64,000 nucleotides of DNA from Flavobacterium cerinum (GTDB taxonomy: Bacteria; Bacteroidota; Bacteroidia; Flavobacteriales; Flavobacteriaceae). A program made the translations under genes and the position numbers. Below, one piece after another: positions 10,161-20,165 of the stretch. Positions within the stretch are counted from its first letter, which is position 1, and the number at the start of each line of letters is the position of its first letter. Under the pieces are notes generated by a model. The model had not been told where the DNA came from, made no database searches, and worked only from the letters and a program-made list of their open reading frames with translations. The DNA lies in the NCBI RefSeq assembly GCF_024496085.1, contig NZ_CP101751.1, forward strand, positions 496,001 through 560,000, in the 5' to 3' direction.

Positions 10161-10192
10161 TAGTAACCTGAAAAAAATATTTTACAGCTAAA

Positions 10193-11428
10193 ATGTCAGA
10201 CCTATTATTACCACCAGAGCACCGGTATGCGAAAGAAATAGAAAAAAGACGTAATGAAGACGGCAGCGAACTTTCCATATTAAACCTGGGACCTACGCAC
10301 CCGGCTACACACGGAATTTTTCAGAACATCCTTTTAATGGACGGAGAACGTATCCAGGATGGAGAAGGTACCGTGGGTTATATCCACCGTGCTTTCGAAA
10401 AAATTGCCGAAAACAGACCTTTTTACCAGATTACGGTTTTAACCGATCGTATGAATTATTGTTCCGCTCCTATTAATAATATGGGATGGTGGATGACACT
10501 GGAAAAAGCATTGGGCATTGAAGTACCGAAAAGAGTACAATACTTACGTGTAATTATTATGGAATTAGCCCGTATTGCCGATCACATTATTTGTAGTTCG
10601 GTTATGGGTGTGGATACCGGAGCCTTAACAGGTTTCTTATATGTATTCCAGTTCCGTGAAAAAATATATGAAATTTACGAAGAAATCTGTGGGGCGCGTT
10701 TAACGACAAACATGGGAAGAATCGGAGGTTTCGAAAGAGAATGGAGCCCGGAAGCTTTTAGAAAGATCGATGCTTTTATGGAAGAGTTCCCTCCTATCTG
10801 GACTGAATTTGAAAACCTGTTAACCCGTAACCGTATCTTTATGGATCGTACTATCGGAGTGGGTGCCATTTCAGCCGAAAAAGCTATCAGCTACGGATTT
10901 ACAGGTCCGAACCTTCGTGCTGCCGGTGTCGATTATGACGTTCGTGCTATGCAACCTTACAGTTCATACGAAGATTTTGAATTTAATATTCCGGTAGGAA
11001 AACACGGAGATACTTACGATCGTTTTTGCGTTCGTAATGCCGAAGTTTGGGAAAGTTTAAGTATCATTCGTCAGGCTTTAGCAAAATTACCGGAAGGTCC
11101 TTTCCATGCTGATGTTCCGGATTATTACCTTCCTCCGAAAGATGAAGTATACCATAATATGGAAGCACTTATCTACCATTTTAAAATTGTAATGGGAGAA
11201 GTTCCGGTTCCGTTAACCGAAGTATATCACCCGGTTGAAGGCGGAAACGGAGAAGTTGGTTTCTATCTGATTACTGACGGAAGTCGAACTCCTTATCGTT
11301 TGCATTTCAGAAGACCTTGCTTTATATATTATCAGGCCTATAACGATATGGTTAGAGGACAAATGCTATCGGATGCGATCGCAACGTTGTCGAGTCTTAA
11401 CGTAATTGCAGGTGAATTAGACGCATAA
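10193..11428 (+). CDS. nuoD: NADH-quinone oxidoreductase subunit D
   Basis: The 49-kDa-type subunit that forms the quinone-binding pocket together with NuoB. The 411 residues contain the conserved LGPTHPATHGIFQNIL near residue 31, YIHRAFEKIAE (about 62-72) with the quinone-pocket His in the PTHPATHG loop, and the C-terminal RPCFIYYQAYNDMVRG. It is a stand-alone D rather than a C-D fusion. nuoE follows after 5 nt. Confidence 0.98.
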   Translation: MSDLLLPPEHRYAKEIEKRRNEDGSELSILNLGPTHPATHGIFQNILLMDGERIQDGEGTVGYIHRAFEKIAENRPFYQITVLTDRMNYCSAPINNMGWWMTLEKALGIEVPKRVQYLRVIIMELARIADHIICSSVMGVDTGALTGFLYVFQFREKIYEIYEEICGARLTTNMGRIGGFEREWSPEAFRKIDAFMEEFPPIWTEFENLLTRNRIFMDRTIGVGAISAEKAISYGFTGPNLRAAGVDYDVRAMQPYSSYEDFEFNIPVGKHGDTYDRFCVRNAEVWESLSIIRQALAKLPEGPFHADVPDYYLPPKDEVYHNMEALIYHFKIVMGEVPVPLTEVYHPVEGGNGEVGFYLITDGSRTPYRLHFRRPCFIYYQAYNDMVRGQMLSDAIATLSSLNVIAGELDA

Positions 11429-11433
11429 GGATT

Positions 11434-11964
11434 ATGGAAAATACACAGTATAAACAAGAAATAAATATTACTCCGGAATTGATGACGCGTATTAACGAGT
11501 TGATCAGTCATTATCCGGAAGATAAAAGAAAATCGGCTTTATTACCGGTATTGCACGAAGTACAGGATGCACACGACAACTGGCTAAGCTACCCGTTAAT
11601 GGACAAAGTTGCCGAAATATTGAATATCCAACCGATTGAAGTTTACGAAGTGGTATCGTTTTATACGATGTACAACCAAAAACCAATCGGAAAATATATG
11701 TTCGAATTTTGCCGTACTTCCTGTTGTGCCGTTCGCGGAGCTGACGATTTAATGGACTATACCTGCGAAAAACTGGGCATTAAAGAAGGTGAAACTACTC
11801 CGGACGGAATGTTTACCGTTGTAGGTGTAGAATGCCTTGGTGCATGCGGTTATGCTCCGATGATGCAAATCGGTGATTTCTATAAAGAACACCTTACCAA
11901 AGAAAAGGTAGATACAATCATCACGGAATGCAGAGAAGGAAAAATCAACTTATACGATAAATAA
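11434..11964 (+). CDS. nuoE: NADH-quinone oxidoreductase subunit E
   Basis: The 24-kDa thioredoxin-fold subunit of the NADH dehydrogenase module. It binds the 2Fe-2S cluster N1a through C93 and C98 (FCRTSCC, with an extra Cys at 97) and C134 and C138 (ECLGACGYAP). It has 176 residues. nuoF starts 4 nt after the stop codon, so E, F and G are encoded as one block. Confidence 0.97.
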   Translation: MENTQYKQEINITPELMTRINELISHYPEDKRKSALLPVLHEVQDAHDNWLSYPLMDKVAEILNIQPIEVYEVVSFYTMYNQKPIGKYMFEFCRTSCCAVRGADDLMDYTCEKLGIKEGETTPDGMFTVVGVECLGACGYAPMMQIGDFYKEHLTKEKVDTIITECREGKINLYDK

Positions 11965-11968
11965 TACC

Positions 11969-13336
11969 ATGGGAAGAAAGATATTATTAGACAAGATAAA
12001 TATTCCAGGTATCAAAACCTACGAAGTATACCGTCAAAACGGTGGTTATGCTTCTGTGGAAAAAGCATTAAAAACATTAACTCCGGATGAAGTTACAGAA
12101 GAAGTAAAAACTTCCGGACTTCGTGGTCGTGGGGGAGCTGGTTTCCCTGTTGGATTAAAATGGAGTTTTATCGATAAAAAATCCGGCAAACCAAGACACT
12201 TGGTATGTAATGCCGATGAATCGGAACCGGGTACTTTTAAAGACCGTTTCCTGATGGAATACATTCCGCACTTATTAATTGAAGGAATGATTACATCCAG
12301 TTATGCATTGGGTGCTAACCTTTCTTATATCTATATCCGCGGCGAATATATGTGGGTATTTAAAATTCTGGAAAGAGCAATCAAGGAAGCTTATGCTGCC
12401 GGATGGCTTGGAAAGAATATTTTAGGTACTGATTTCTCTTTAGACCTACATGTTCACTGTGGTGCCGGAGCTTATATCTGTGGTGAGGAAACCGCTTTGA
12501 TTGAATCATTGGAAGGAAAAAGAGGTAACCCGAGAATCAAACCACCATTCCCGGCGGTTAGCGGTTTATGGGCCAATCCTACCGTAGTAAACAACGTTGA
12601 ATCTATCGCAACTGTGCCTTGGATTGTTAACAATTCCGGAGCGGAATATGCTACTATCGGAATCGGACGTTCTACAGGAACAAAATTGATTTCTGCTTCC
12701 GGACACATTAAAAATCCGGGCGTTTATGAAATTGAATTGGGATTAAGCGTAGAAGAATTTATGAACTCGGATGAATATTTGGGTGGTATGATGAATGACA
12801 GACCACTTAAAGCGTTAGTTCCGGGAGGTTCTTCCGTACCGATTTTACCGGCGCATCTGATTTACAAAACAGCAAACGGAGACGATCGTTTAATGTCGTA
12901 TGAATCCTTAAGTGACGGTGGTTTTGCAACCGGTTCAATGTTAGGATCCGGTGGTTTTATCGTCTATAACGATACAACCTGTATTGTACGTAACACCTGG
13001 AATTTCTCCCGTTTTTACCACCACGAAAGTTGCGGACAATGTTCCCCATGTCGTGAAGGTACCGGATGGTTGGAAAAAGTATTACACAGAATCGAACACG
13101 GCCACGGTCGTATGGAAGATATCGATTTGCTTTGGGATATTCAGAGTAAAATAGAAGGAAACACTATTTGCCCGTTAGGTGATGCCGCCGCATGGCCGGT
13201 AGCTGCTGCAATTCGTCATTTCCGTGATGAATTCGAATACCACGTTCGTTTCCCAGAAAAAATCAAAAACAGAGATCACTTTGTGGAAGAGCCTTTTGAA
13301 AAGGTACGTCACTTAATCTCAAAACAAACTGTATAA
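11969..13336 (+). CDS. nuoF: NADH-quinone oxidoreductase subunit F
   Basis: The 51-kDa flavoprotein that oxidises NADH. The NADH-binding Gly-rich loop is GRGGAGFP (residues 53-60), and the FMN region includes GAGAYICGEETALIESLEG. The 4Fe-4S cluster N3 ligands are C355, C358 and C361 (SCGQCSPCREG) plus C401 (NTICPLGDAAA). At 455 residues it has family length. nuoG begins 18 nt later. Confidence 0.98.
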   Translation: MGRKILLDKINIPGIKTYEVYRQNGGYASVEKALKTLTPDEVTEEVKTSGLRGRGGAGFPVGLKWSFIDKKSGKPRHLVCNADESEPGTFKDRFLMEYIPHLLIEGMITSSYALGANLSYIYIRGEYMWVFKILERAIKEAYAAGWLGKNILGTDFSLDLHVHCGAGAYICGEETALIESLEGKRGNPRIKPPFPAVSGLWANPTVVNNVESIATVPWIVNNSGAEYATIGIGRSTGTKLISASGHIKNPGVYEIELGLSVEEFMNSDEYLGGMMNDRPLKALVPGGSSVPILPAHLIYKTANGDDRLMSYESLSDGGFATGSMLGSGGFIVYNDTTCIVRNTWNFSRFYHHESCGQCSPCREGTGWLEKVLHRIEHGHGRMEDIDLLWDIQSKIEGNTICPLGDAAAWPVAAAIRHFRDEFEYHVRFPEKIKNRDHFVEEPFEKVRHLISKQTV

Positions 13337-13354
13337 AGTCAAGAATCTCGTACT

Positions 13355-14383
13355 ATGAAAGTTACTATAGACGGTCAAGAAATAGAAGTAGAACCAGGAA
13401 CCACCATCTTGCAAGCTGCCAGAATGATCGGAGGAGAATCGGTTCCGCCGGCAATGTGTTATTACTCCAAACTGAAAGGTAGCGGAGGAAAATGTCGTTG
13501 CTGTTTAGTAGAAGTATCCAAAGGTAGTGATGCCAACCCAACGCCTATGCCAAAATTAATGGCCTCTTGCGTTACCGGAGTTATGGATGGTATGGAGGTA
13601 AAAAGCATCTCCTCTCCAAGAGTTCAGGAAGCCCGTAAATCGGTTACGGAATTCCTATTGATCAATCACCCGTTGGATTGCCCGGTTTGTGATCAGGCCG
13701 GTGAATGTGATTTACAAAACTTAAGCTTTAACCACGGAAAATCAGAAACCCGTTTTATCGAAGAAAAAAGAACCTTCGAACCGGAAAATATCGGAGAAAA
13801 CATTCAGTTACACATGAATCGTTGTATCCTTTGTTACCGTTGTGTAATGACGGCCGATCAATTAACGGACGGACGTGTACACGGTGTTGTAAACAGAGGA
13901 GATCATTCTCAGATTTCAACTTGTATTTCCAAAGCAATTGACAATGAATTCTCCGGAAATATGATTGATGTTTGTCCGGTTGGAGCCTTAACTGATAAAA
14001 CATTCCGTTTTAAATCGAGAGTTTGGTTTAACAAACCGTTCAATGCGCATAGAAACTGCGACAAATGTTGCGGAAAAACAACGGTATGGATGTTCGGAAA
14101 TGAAATTCAACGTGTTACTGCGCGTAAAGATGAATATCATGAAGTAGAAGAATTTATCTGTAACGACTGTCGTTTTGACCATAAAAATGTTGAAGACTGG
14201 GTAATCGAAGGGCCTCGTAAATTCGAGAAGTTCTCTGTAATTAACCAGAACAATTATACTCGTAAACTGGACAATGTAACGATTGAAACCGAAAAACAGA
14301 TTCTTTTAGGTAGAGATCAGGACAGAAAGAAAATCAGTATGGTGGAAGTTCCGTTAAATAACGCCGAAAATTCAAAATCATAG
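13355..14383 (+). CDS. nuoG: NADH-quinone oxidoreductase subunit G, short form
   Basis: The Fe-S electron-wire subunit of the N module. An N-terminal 2Fe-2S ferredoxin domain has C35, C47, C50 and C72. A His-Cys cluster follows (H105, C109, C112, C118), then a 4Fe-4S site with C157, C160, C163 and C207. A last Cys group (C235, C238, C239, C269, C272) resembles the start of the 4Fe-4S-Mop domain. The chain then ends at 342 residues, while E. coli NuoG has about 900 with a molybdopterin-oxidoreductase-like domain. The stop lies 4 nt before nuoH, so this is a genuinely short gene. The form seems usual for Flavobacteriia. Confidence 0.93.
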   Translation: MKVTIDGQEIEVEPGTTILQAARMIGGESVPPAMCYYSKLKGSGGKCRCCLVEVSKGSDANPTPMPKLMASCVTGVMDGMEVKSISSPRVQEARKSVTEFLLINHPLDCPVCDQAGECDLQNLSFNHGKSETRFIEEKRTFEPENIGENIQLHMNRCILCYRCVMTADQLTDGRVHGVVNRGDHSQISTCISKAIDNEFSGNMIDVCPVGALTDKTFRFKSRVWFNKPFNAHRNCDKCCGKTTVWMFGNEIQRVTARKDEYHEVEEFICNDCRFDHKNVEDWVIEGPRKFEKFSVINQNNYTRKLDNVTIETEKQILLGRDQDRKKISMVEVPLNNAENSKS

Positions 14384-14387
14384 TGTC

Positions 14388-15419
14388 ATGGAGAGTACAA
14401 TTATCATAGAAAAAAGTGTCATTATTATAGCGGTTTTCGCTCTTACCATGTTGATGGCCATGTATTCTACTTTGGCTGAACGTAAAATTGCAGCCTGGCT
14501 TCAGGATCGTGTAGGTCCAAACCGTGCCGGTAAAGGTGGTATCTTACAACCCCTTGCCGATGGTTTGAAATTATTTTCAAAAGAAGAATTTTTACCGAAT
14601 ACCCCTAATAAATTTTTATTCGTAATCGGACCTGCCATTTCGATGAGTATGGCTTTAATTACGAGTGCTGTTATTCCTTGGGGTGATAAATTACATTTAT
14701 TCGGTCGCGATATCATTCTTCAGGCAACGGATATTGATGTAGCGATGCTATTCATTTTCGGTGTATTATCGGTAAGTGTATACGGAATTATGATCGGTGG
14801 ATGGGCTTCAAACAACAAGTTTTCCCTGATGAGTGCGATGCGTGCCGGTTCTCAGATGATCTCTTATGAGGTAGCAATGGGATTGGCCATTATTGCATTG
14901 GTGATGATGTCCGGAACGTTAAGCTTACGCGAAATTGCAGCACAACAATCCGGTATGAACTGGAATATTTTTTACCAGCCCGTTGGATTCCTGATCTTTT
15001 TAGTGTGTTCGTTTGCCGAAACCAACAGAACGCCTTTTGACCTTGCCGAATGTGAGGCGGAGTTAATCGGTGGTTACCATACGGAATATTCCTCCATGAA
15101 AATGGGATTCTATTTATTCGCAGAATACGCGAGTATGTTTATTTCCTCTACTATTCTGGCGGTATTATATTTCGGCGCTTACAACTACCCGGGAATGGAC
15201 TGGGCTATTGAAAACTGGGGTGTAAACACGGCCAACGTTATCGGAATGATAGTGTTGTTTGCCAAAATCTGTTTCTTCATCTTCTTCTATATGTGGGTAA
15301 GATGGACGATTCCGAGATTCCGTTATGACCAGTTGATGAATTTGGGATGGAAGATGTTAATTCCTCTTGCCATTGTAAACATTGTTATAACGGGAGCAGT
15401 AATATTACTTTTCCAATAA
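14388..15419 (+). CDS. nuoH: NADH-quinone oxidoreductase subunit H
   Basis: The membrane subunit (343 residues, about eight TM helices) that forms the membrane wall of the quinone chamber. Conserved loops are visible: AWLQDRVGPNRAGKGGILQP (residues 37-56), the ETNRTPFDLAECEAELIGGY loop, and MWVRWTIPRFRYDQLMNLGW near the C-terminus. nuoI follows after 12 nt. Confidence 0.98.
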   Translation: MESTIIIEKSVIIIAVFALTMLMAMYSTLAERKIAAWLQDRVGPNRAGKGGILQPLADGLKLFSKEEFLPNTPNKFLFVIGPAISMSMALITSAVIPWGDKLHLFGRDIILQATDIDVAMLFIFGVLSVSVYGIMIGGWASNNKFSLMSAMRAGSQMISYEVAMGLAIIALVMMSGTLSLREIAAQQSGMNWNIFYQPVGFLIFLVCSFAETNRTPFDLAECEAELIGGYHTEYSSMKMGFYLFAEYASMFISSTILAVLYFGAYNYPGMDWAIENWGVNTANVIGMIVLFAKICFFIFFYMWVRWTIPRFRYDQLMNLGWKMLIPLAIVNIVITGAVILLFQ

Positions 15420-15431
15420 AATAATACAGAA

Positions 15432-15977
15432 ATGTCATTAGATACAGTTTCATTATCAGGAAGAAAAAAAGAGGTTTCCAACAAAAAGATGACTTTTTGG
15501 GAAAGCCTTTACCTGGTTGCGATCGCAAAAGGTTTATGGATTACAATCCGTCACTTATTTAAAAGAAAAGTGACTATTAAATATCCGGAGCAAAAACGGG
15601 AATTCAGTCCGGTATATCGTGGTCAACATATGTTGATGCGCGATGATGAAGGACGTGAGCGTTGTACTGCCTGCGGACTTTGTGCGCTTTCCTGCCCGGC
15701 AGAAGCAATTACCATGAAAGCCGAAGAGCGTAAACCGGAAGAAAAACATTTATACCGCGAGGAAAAATATGCATCGATCTATGAGATCAATATGTTGCGT
15801 TGTATTTTCTGCGGACTGTGTGAAGAAGCTTGTCCGAAACAAGCTATTTACCTGACTAAATCAAAAGTTATCGTAAAATCGAATAGTAACCGTGAAGATT
15901 TTATCTACGGAAAAGACAAATTGGTAATGCCGTTAGAAATGGCGATCCAAAATACTAACCAGAATAAGGCAAGTTAA
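15432..15977 (+). CDS. nuoI: NADH-quinone oxidoreductase subunit I
   Basis: A peripheral ferredoxin-like subunit carrying two 4Fe-4S clusters (N6a and N6b). Ligands: C78, C81, C84 (RCTACGLCALSCPAEAI) with C88, and C124, C127, C130 with C134 (CIFCGLCEEACPKQAI). Its 181 residues include an N-terminal amphipathic stretch for membrane contact. It lies 2 nt before nuoJ. Confidence 0.98.
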   Translation: MSLDTVSLSGRKKEVSNKKMTFWESLYLVAIAKGLWITIRHLFKRKVTIKYPEQKREFSPVYRGQHMLMRDDEGRERCTACGLCALSCPAEAITMKAEERKPEEKHLYREEKYASIYEINMLRCIFCGLCEEACPKQAIYLTKSKVIVKSNSNREDFIYGKDKLVMPLEMAIQNTNQNKAS

Positions 15978-15979
15978 TT

Positions 15980-16486
15980 ATGATTGAAGTTATTTTTTAC
16001 ATACTATCGACCATTACACTGGGAACCGCACTGCTTACCATTTTTAGCAGAAACCCGATCCACAGTGCTATCTACCTTGTTGTCTGCTTCTTTTCTATTG
16101 CAGGACATTATCTTTTATTAAACGCTCAGTTTTTGGCTATTGTACACATTATCGTGTATTCCGGTGCTATTATGATTCTGATGTTGTTTACCATCATGTT
16201 AATGAACCTGAACAAAGAACACGAAAAACACAAACCAAAACTGATTATCGTTGCTGCAACTATTGCTTTCTGTTTAGTAGCTTTAGTATTATTAGCTGCT
16301 TTATTGAAAACCAAACCGGTTGTGGAAAGTTATTACAATTCAGGTACCGACTTCCAGTCGATTAAAGTTTTAGGACAGGTATTATTAAACGAATACATGG
16401 TACCATTCGAATTTGCTTCGGTATTATTACTGGTTGCCATGATCGGAGCGGTATTAATCTCTAAAAAAGAAAAAGAAAAAGCCTAA
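15980..16486 (+). CDS. nuoJ: NADH-quinone oxidoreductase subunit J
   Basis: A membrane subunit of 168 residues with five predicted TM helices. TM3 has the family pattern (IVHIIVYSGAIMILMLFTIM), including the bulge Tyr-Ser-Gly-Ala. The C-terminus is a charged Lys/Glu tail. It is part of the proton-pumping arm and is packed against nuoI and nuoK. Confidence 0.96.
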   Translation: MIEVIFYILSTITLGTALLTIFSRNPIHSAIYLVVCFFSIAGHYLLLNAQFLAIVHIIVYSGAIMILMLFTIMLMNLNKEHEKHKPKLIIVAATIAFCLVALVLLAALLKTKPVVESYYNSGTDFQSIKVLGQVLLNEYMVPFEFASVLLLVAMIGAVLISKKEKEKA

Positions 16487-16492
16487 ATTGAT

Positions 16493-16813
16493 ATGGAACA
16501 TATTTTAAAAGAAATAGGTGTAGAAACCTACTTATATTTATCGGCACTATTATTCAGTATAGGTGTTTTCGGAATCCTTTTGCGTAGAAATGCAATCATC
16601 ATGTTTATGTCTATTGAAATCATGTTGAATGCAGTTAACCTTTTATTGGTTGCTTTTTCTACATTCCATCAGGATGCCTCCGGACAGGTTTTCGTATTTT
16701 TCTCGATGGCTGTGGCTGCTGCCGAAGTAGCGGTTGGTTTAGCGATTCTGGTTTCGATTTTCCGTAACCTCGGATCGATTGATATTGATAATTTAAAGAA
16801 TTTAAAAGGATAA
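16493..16813 (+). CDS. nuoK: NADH-quinone oxidoreductase subunit K
   Basis: The MrpC-like subunit of the proton-pumping arm: 106 residues, three TM helices. The conserved Glu residues in TM2 ([15 protein letters not shown]) and TM3 ([17 protein letters not shown]) are present. nuoL starts 6 nt downstream. Confidence 0.97.
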   Translation: MEHILKEIGVETYLYLSALLFSIGVFGILLRRNAIIMFMSIEIMLNAVNLLLVAFSTFHQDASGQVFVFFSMAVAAAEVAVGLAILVSIFRNLGSIDIDNLKNLKG

Positions 16814-16819
16814 TCCCTA

Positions 16820-18706
16820 ATGGAGACAAGTTTAGTTTTACTCTTATTATTGGCCCCTTTTGTCGGGTTTTTATCTAATATATTTTTCGGGAAGCAACTC
16901 GGTAAAGCCGGTTCCGGTATTTTAGGAACTTTGGCGGTAATTGTTTCCTTCTTTGTTACTTCTTATTTCTTTATGCAGGTAAGCGGAAGCAAACAACCTA
17001 TTAACGTACATTTATTCGATTGGATTTCTTTAGGGAAGTTCAGTATTAACTTCGATATTTTATTAGATCAGTTGTCTTTGCTATGGCTGATGTTTGTTAC
17101 CGGTATCGGATCGTTAATCCATATCTATTCGATCAGCTATATGCATGATGATGAAAATATGCATAAGTTTTTTGCTTATCTGAACCTGTTCATATTCTTT
17201 ATGATCACTTTGGTAGTCGGAAGCAACTTATTGATCATGTTTATCGGTTGGGAAGGTGTTGGATTATGTTCTTATCTGTTAATCGGATTCTGGTATAAAA
17301 ACCAGGAGTATAACGATGCGGCTAAAAAAGCCTTTATCATGAACCGTATCGGAGATTTAGGTTTCCTGATCGGAATCTTTATCATCGGATATTTATTTAA
17401 TTCATTAGATTTCAACGTAATCAAACAAGCGGTTTTAACGGGTTCTAATCCGGAATTAGCAGGATGGTTAAGCATTGCTACGCTGTGTTTATTTATCGGA
17501 GCTGCCGGTAAGAGTGCACAAATTCCATTGTATACCTGGTTACCGGATGCGATGGCAGGTCCGACTCCCGTTTCGGCTTTGATCCATGCGGCTACGATGG
17601 TTACTGCGGGTATCTTTATGATCACGCGTTTGAATTTCTTATTCGATTTAACACCGGATGTTCAGAGTATCATTGCCGTTGTTGGTGCAATCACTTCTTT
17701 AGTGGCTGCTTCTATCGGATTGGTACAAAACGATATCAAAAAAGTATTGGCCTACTCTACTGTTTCCCAATTGGGATTAATGTTCCTGGCTTTAGGTTTG
17801 GGAGCGTATGAAGTAGCGGTATTCCACGTAATTACTCACGCTTTCTTTAAAGCCTGTTTATTCCTTGGTTCCGGTTCGGTTATCCACGCTTTACACGGCG
17901 AACAGGATATGCGAAGAATGGGTGGATTAAAAGGCGCGATGAAAGTAACGTTCCTTACGTTTTTATTGGCTACACTTGCTATTTCGGGTATTCCTCCTTT
18001 TGCCGGTTTCTTCTCAAAAGATGAAATCCTGATGGTGGCTTTCCACGAAAACAAAGTATTATGGGTAATTGCTGCTGTAGCTTCTATTATGACAGCTTTC
18101 TATATGTTCCGTTTATTGTACCTGACGTTCTTTAAAGAATTCCGCGGTACAGAAGAACAAAAACATCATTTACACGAAAGCCCGATGTTAATTACTTTCC
18201 CGTTAATGATTTTAGGTGTATTGTCTGTAGTTGGAGGAGCAATCAGTCTTCCGGGTAACAGTTGGTTAAATCATTATCTGGAACCGATCTTCGCACATAA
18301 ACCACATGAAGCGCATCATTTAGGAACTACAGAATATATGTTAATGGCATTTGCTGTTGTAGGTGCTTTAATCGGAATCGGAATTGCTTATGCGAAATAC
18401 ATCAAAAAAGCAGAAGTTCCGGCAGAAGACGATCAGATTACCGGATTTGCAAAAGTCTTATATAACAAATATTATGTAGACGAAACGTATATGGCTGTAA
18501 TAGTAAAACCAATCTATTCATTAGCACGTTTCTTCAGAGATTATATCGAAACCGGATTATCGCAATTGATCTTCGGATTCGGTTCTGTAGCAGACGGATT
18601 GGCTTTACAAGGTAAAAAATTACAAAACGGAAATATCGGTTTCTATTTATTCGCCTTTGTATTCGGACTTTGTTCGGTAGTGTTTTATTTATTCTTTTTA
18701 CGATAA
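16820..18706 (+). CDS. nuoL: NADH-quinone oxidoreductase subunit L
   Basis: The most distal antiporter-like subunit, of 628 residues. Key residues of the proton path are visible: the acidic MFIGWEGVGLCSYLLIGFW helix (TM5 Glu), the TM7-8 segment with AGKSAQIPLYTWLPDAMAG and PVSALIHAATMVTAG, and the long C-terminal lateral-helix region after residue 500. Length and motifs show an intact pump subunit. Confidence 0.98.
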   Translation: METSLVLLLLLAPFVGFLSNIFFGKQLGKAGSGILGTLAVIVSFFVTSYFFMQVSGSKQPINVHLFDWISLGKFSINFDILLDQLSLLWLMFVTGIGSLIHIYSISYMHDDENMHKFFAYLNLFIFFMITLVVGSNLLIMFIGWEGVGLCSYLLIGFWYKNQEYNDAAKKAFIMNRIGDLGFLIGIFIIGYLFNSLDFNVIKQAVLTGSNPELAGWLSIATLCLFIGAAGKSAQIPLYTWLPDAMAGPTPVSALIHAATMVTAGIFMITRLNFLFDLTPDVQSIIAVVGAITSLVAASIGLVQNDIKKVLAYSTVSQLGLMFLALGLGAYEVAVFHVITHAFFKACLFLGSGSVIHALHGEQDMRRMGGLKGAMKVTFLTFLLATLAISGIPPFAGFFSKDEILMVAFHENKVLWVIAAVASIMTAFYMFRLLYLTFFKEFRGTEEQKHHLHESPMLITFPLMILGVLSVVGGAISLPGNSWLNHYLEPIFAHKPHEAHHLGTTEYMLMAFAVVGALIGIGIAYAKYIKKAEVPAEDDQITGFAKVLYNKYYVDETYMAVIVKPIYSLARFFRDYIETGLSQLIFGFGSVADGLALQGKKLQNGNIGFYLFAFVFGLCSVVFYLFFLR

Positions 18707-18716
18707 TCTATTAAAA

Positions 18717-20150
18717 ATGGACGTAACAATAGTACTCTTAATTTTATTACTCGGAGCGGTTGTCACTTATTTCTCAGGAAATAAAGCGGCATCTAAAGTA
18801 GCTTTGCTTTTTAGTGCAGTTGCTTTTGGAGCTTCACTTATGATTTTAAACCAGTATAGTCAGGGGATTGACTGCGGTTTCTCAGCAGTCTGGATGACAA
18901 ATCCCAATATTCTTTTTTCGCTAAAAGCAGACGGACTGGCCTTATCTATGGTCATTCTGACAACGGTATTAACACCTTTAATTATTCTGTCTTCTTTAGG
19001 AAACAATTTTAACAATGCAAAGAACTTCTACGCGTTGGTTATGTTTATGGCTTTTGCCATGACCGGTACTTTCCTGGCGTCTGACGGTTTCTTATATTAC
19101 ATTTTCTGGGAACTTTCGTTAATCCCGATTTATTTTATCGCTTTACTTTGGGGTAACGGCGATGCTGCCGAAAGAAAGAAAGCCGTAATCAAATTCTTTA
19201 TTTATACGTTTGCCGGTTCTTTATTTATGCTAGTAGGTTTTATCTACTTATATCAAAAAGCCGGAAGTTTCCAATTGGATAAACTATATACTTTGGAATT
19301 AACTGCAAACGAAGAATTATGGATTTTCCTGGCGTTCTTTTTGGCCTATGCTATTAAAATTCCAATCATCCCGTTCCATACCTGGCAGGCGAATGTATAC
19401 CAAAAAGCACCGACAGTCGGCACAATGCTTTTATCCGGTATCATGCTTAAAATGGGATTATATTCCGTTATCCGTTGGCAGTTGCCAATTGCACCGAATG
19501 CCGCACATGAATTAAAATATATAATTCTTGCATTAAGTATTGCCGGTGTTATCTACGGTTCATTCGTAGCTTTAAAACAAAAAGATTTAAAGAAATTATT
19601 AGCCTATTCGTCTTTAGCCCACGTTGGTTTAATCGCTGCCGGGTGTTATACATTAACATTAGACGGTTTAAGAGGCGCTGTATTGCAAATGATTGCTCAC
19701 GGTTTTGTAATCGTAGGTTTATTCTTTGCCGCTGAAATTATTTACAGACGTTTCGAAACCCGTGATATTTCTGAAATGGGTGGTATTCGTACACAATCAC
19801 CGAAGTTCACTTCCATGTTTATGATTTTGGTATTGGCTTCCGTAGCTTTACCGGGTACCTTTAACTTTGTAGGTGAGTTTACCGTATTATACAGTTTATT
19901 TCAGGTTAACCTTGCATTTGCCATCGTAGGAGGAACAACTATCATTCTGGGAGCATTCTATATGCTACGCATGTTCCAACACGCTATGTTAGGTGAAACC
20001 AATGCAAAACCATTTGCAGACGTAAGCTTTAATGAAGGAATTGTTTTTGTGCTAATCATCGGATTCCTATTGTTTTTCGGATTATATCCAAAACCGATCA
20101 TCGAATTGATTACGCCAAGTTTACAAGATATATTAGTACATATTAAATAA
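18717..20150 (+). CDS. nuoM: NADH-quinone oxidoreductase subunit M
   Basis: An antiporter-like proton-pumping subunit of 477 residues. The TM5 Glu is in FWELSLIPIYFIALLWG. The central Lys-containing helix is LAYAIKIPIIPFHTWQANVY, followed by APTVGTMLLSGIMLKMG and LAYSSLAHVGLIAAG. It follows nuoL after 10 nt and precedes nuoN by 15 nt. Confidence 0.98.
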   Translation: MDVTIVLLILLLGAVVTYFSGNKAASKVALLFSAVAFGASLMILNQYSQGIDCGFSAVWMTNPNILFSLKADGLALSMVILTTVLTPLIILSSLGNNFNNAKNFYALVMFMAFAMTGTFLASDGFLYYIFWELSLIPIYFIALLWGNGDAAERKKAVIKFFIYTFAGSLFMLVGFIYLYQKAGSFQLDKLYTLELTANEELWIFLAFFLAYAIKIPIIPFHTWQANVYQKAPTVGTMLLSGIMLKMGLYSVIRWQLPIAPNAAHELKYIILALSIAGVIYGSFVALKQKDLKKLLAYSSLAHVGLIAAGCYTLTLDGLRGAVLQMIAHGFVIVGLFFAAEIIYRRFETRDISEMGGIRTQSPKFTSMFMILVLASVALPGTFNFVGEFTVLYSLFQVNLAFAIVGGTTIILGAFYMLRMFQHAMLGETNAKPFADVSFNEGIVFVLIIGFLLFFGLYPKPIIELITPSLQDILVHIK

Positions 20151-20165
20151 ATTTAGTCCAGCATA

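Noticed and set aside
13355..14390. Possible frameshift or deletion truncating nuoG
   Set aside because: The stop is followed within 4 nt by nuoH with no leftover molybdopterin-domain sequence, so the short form is real.
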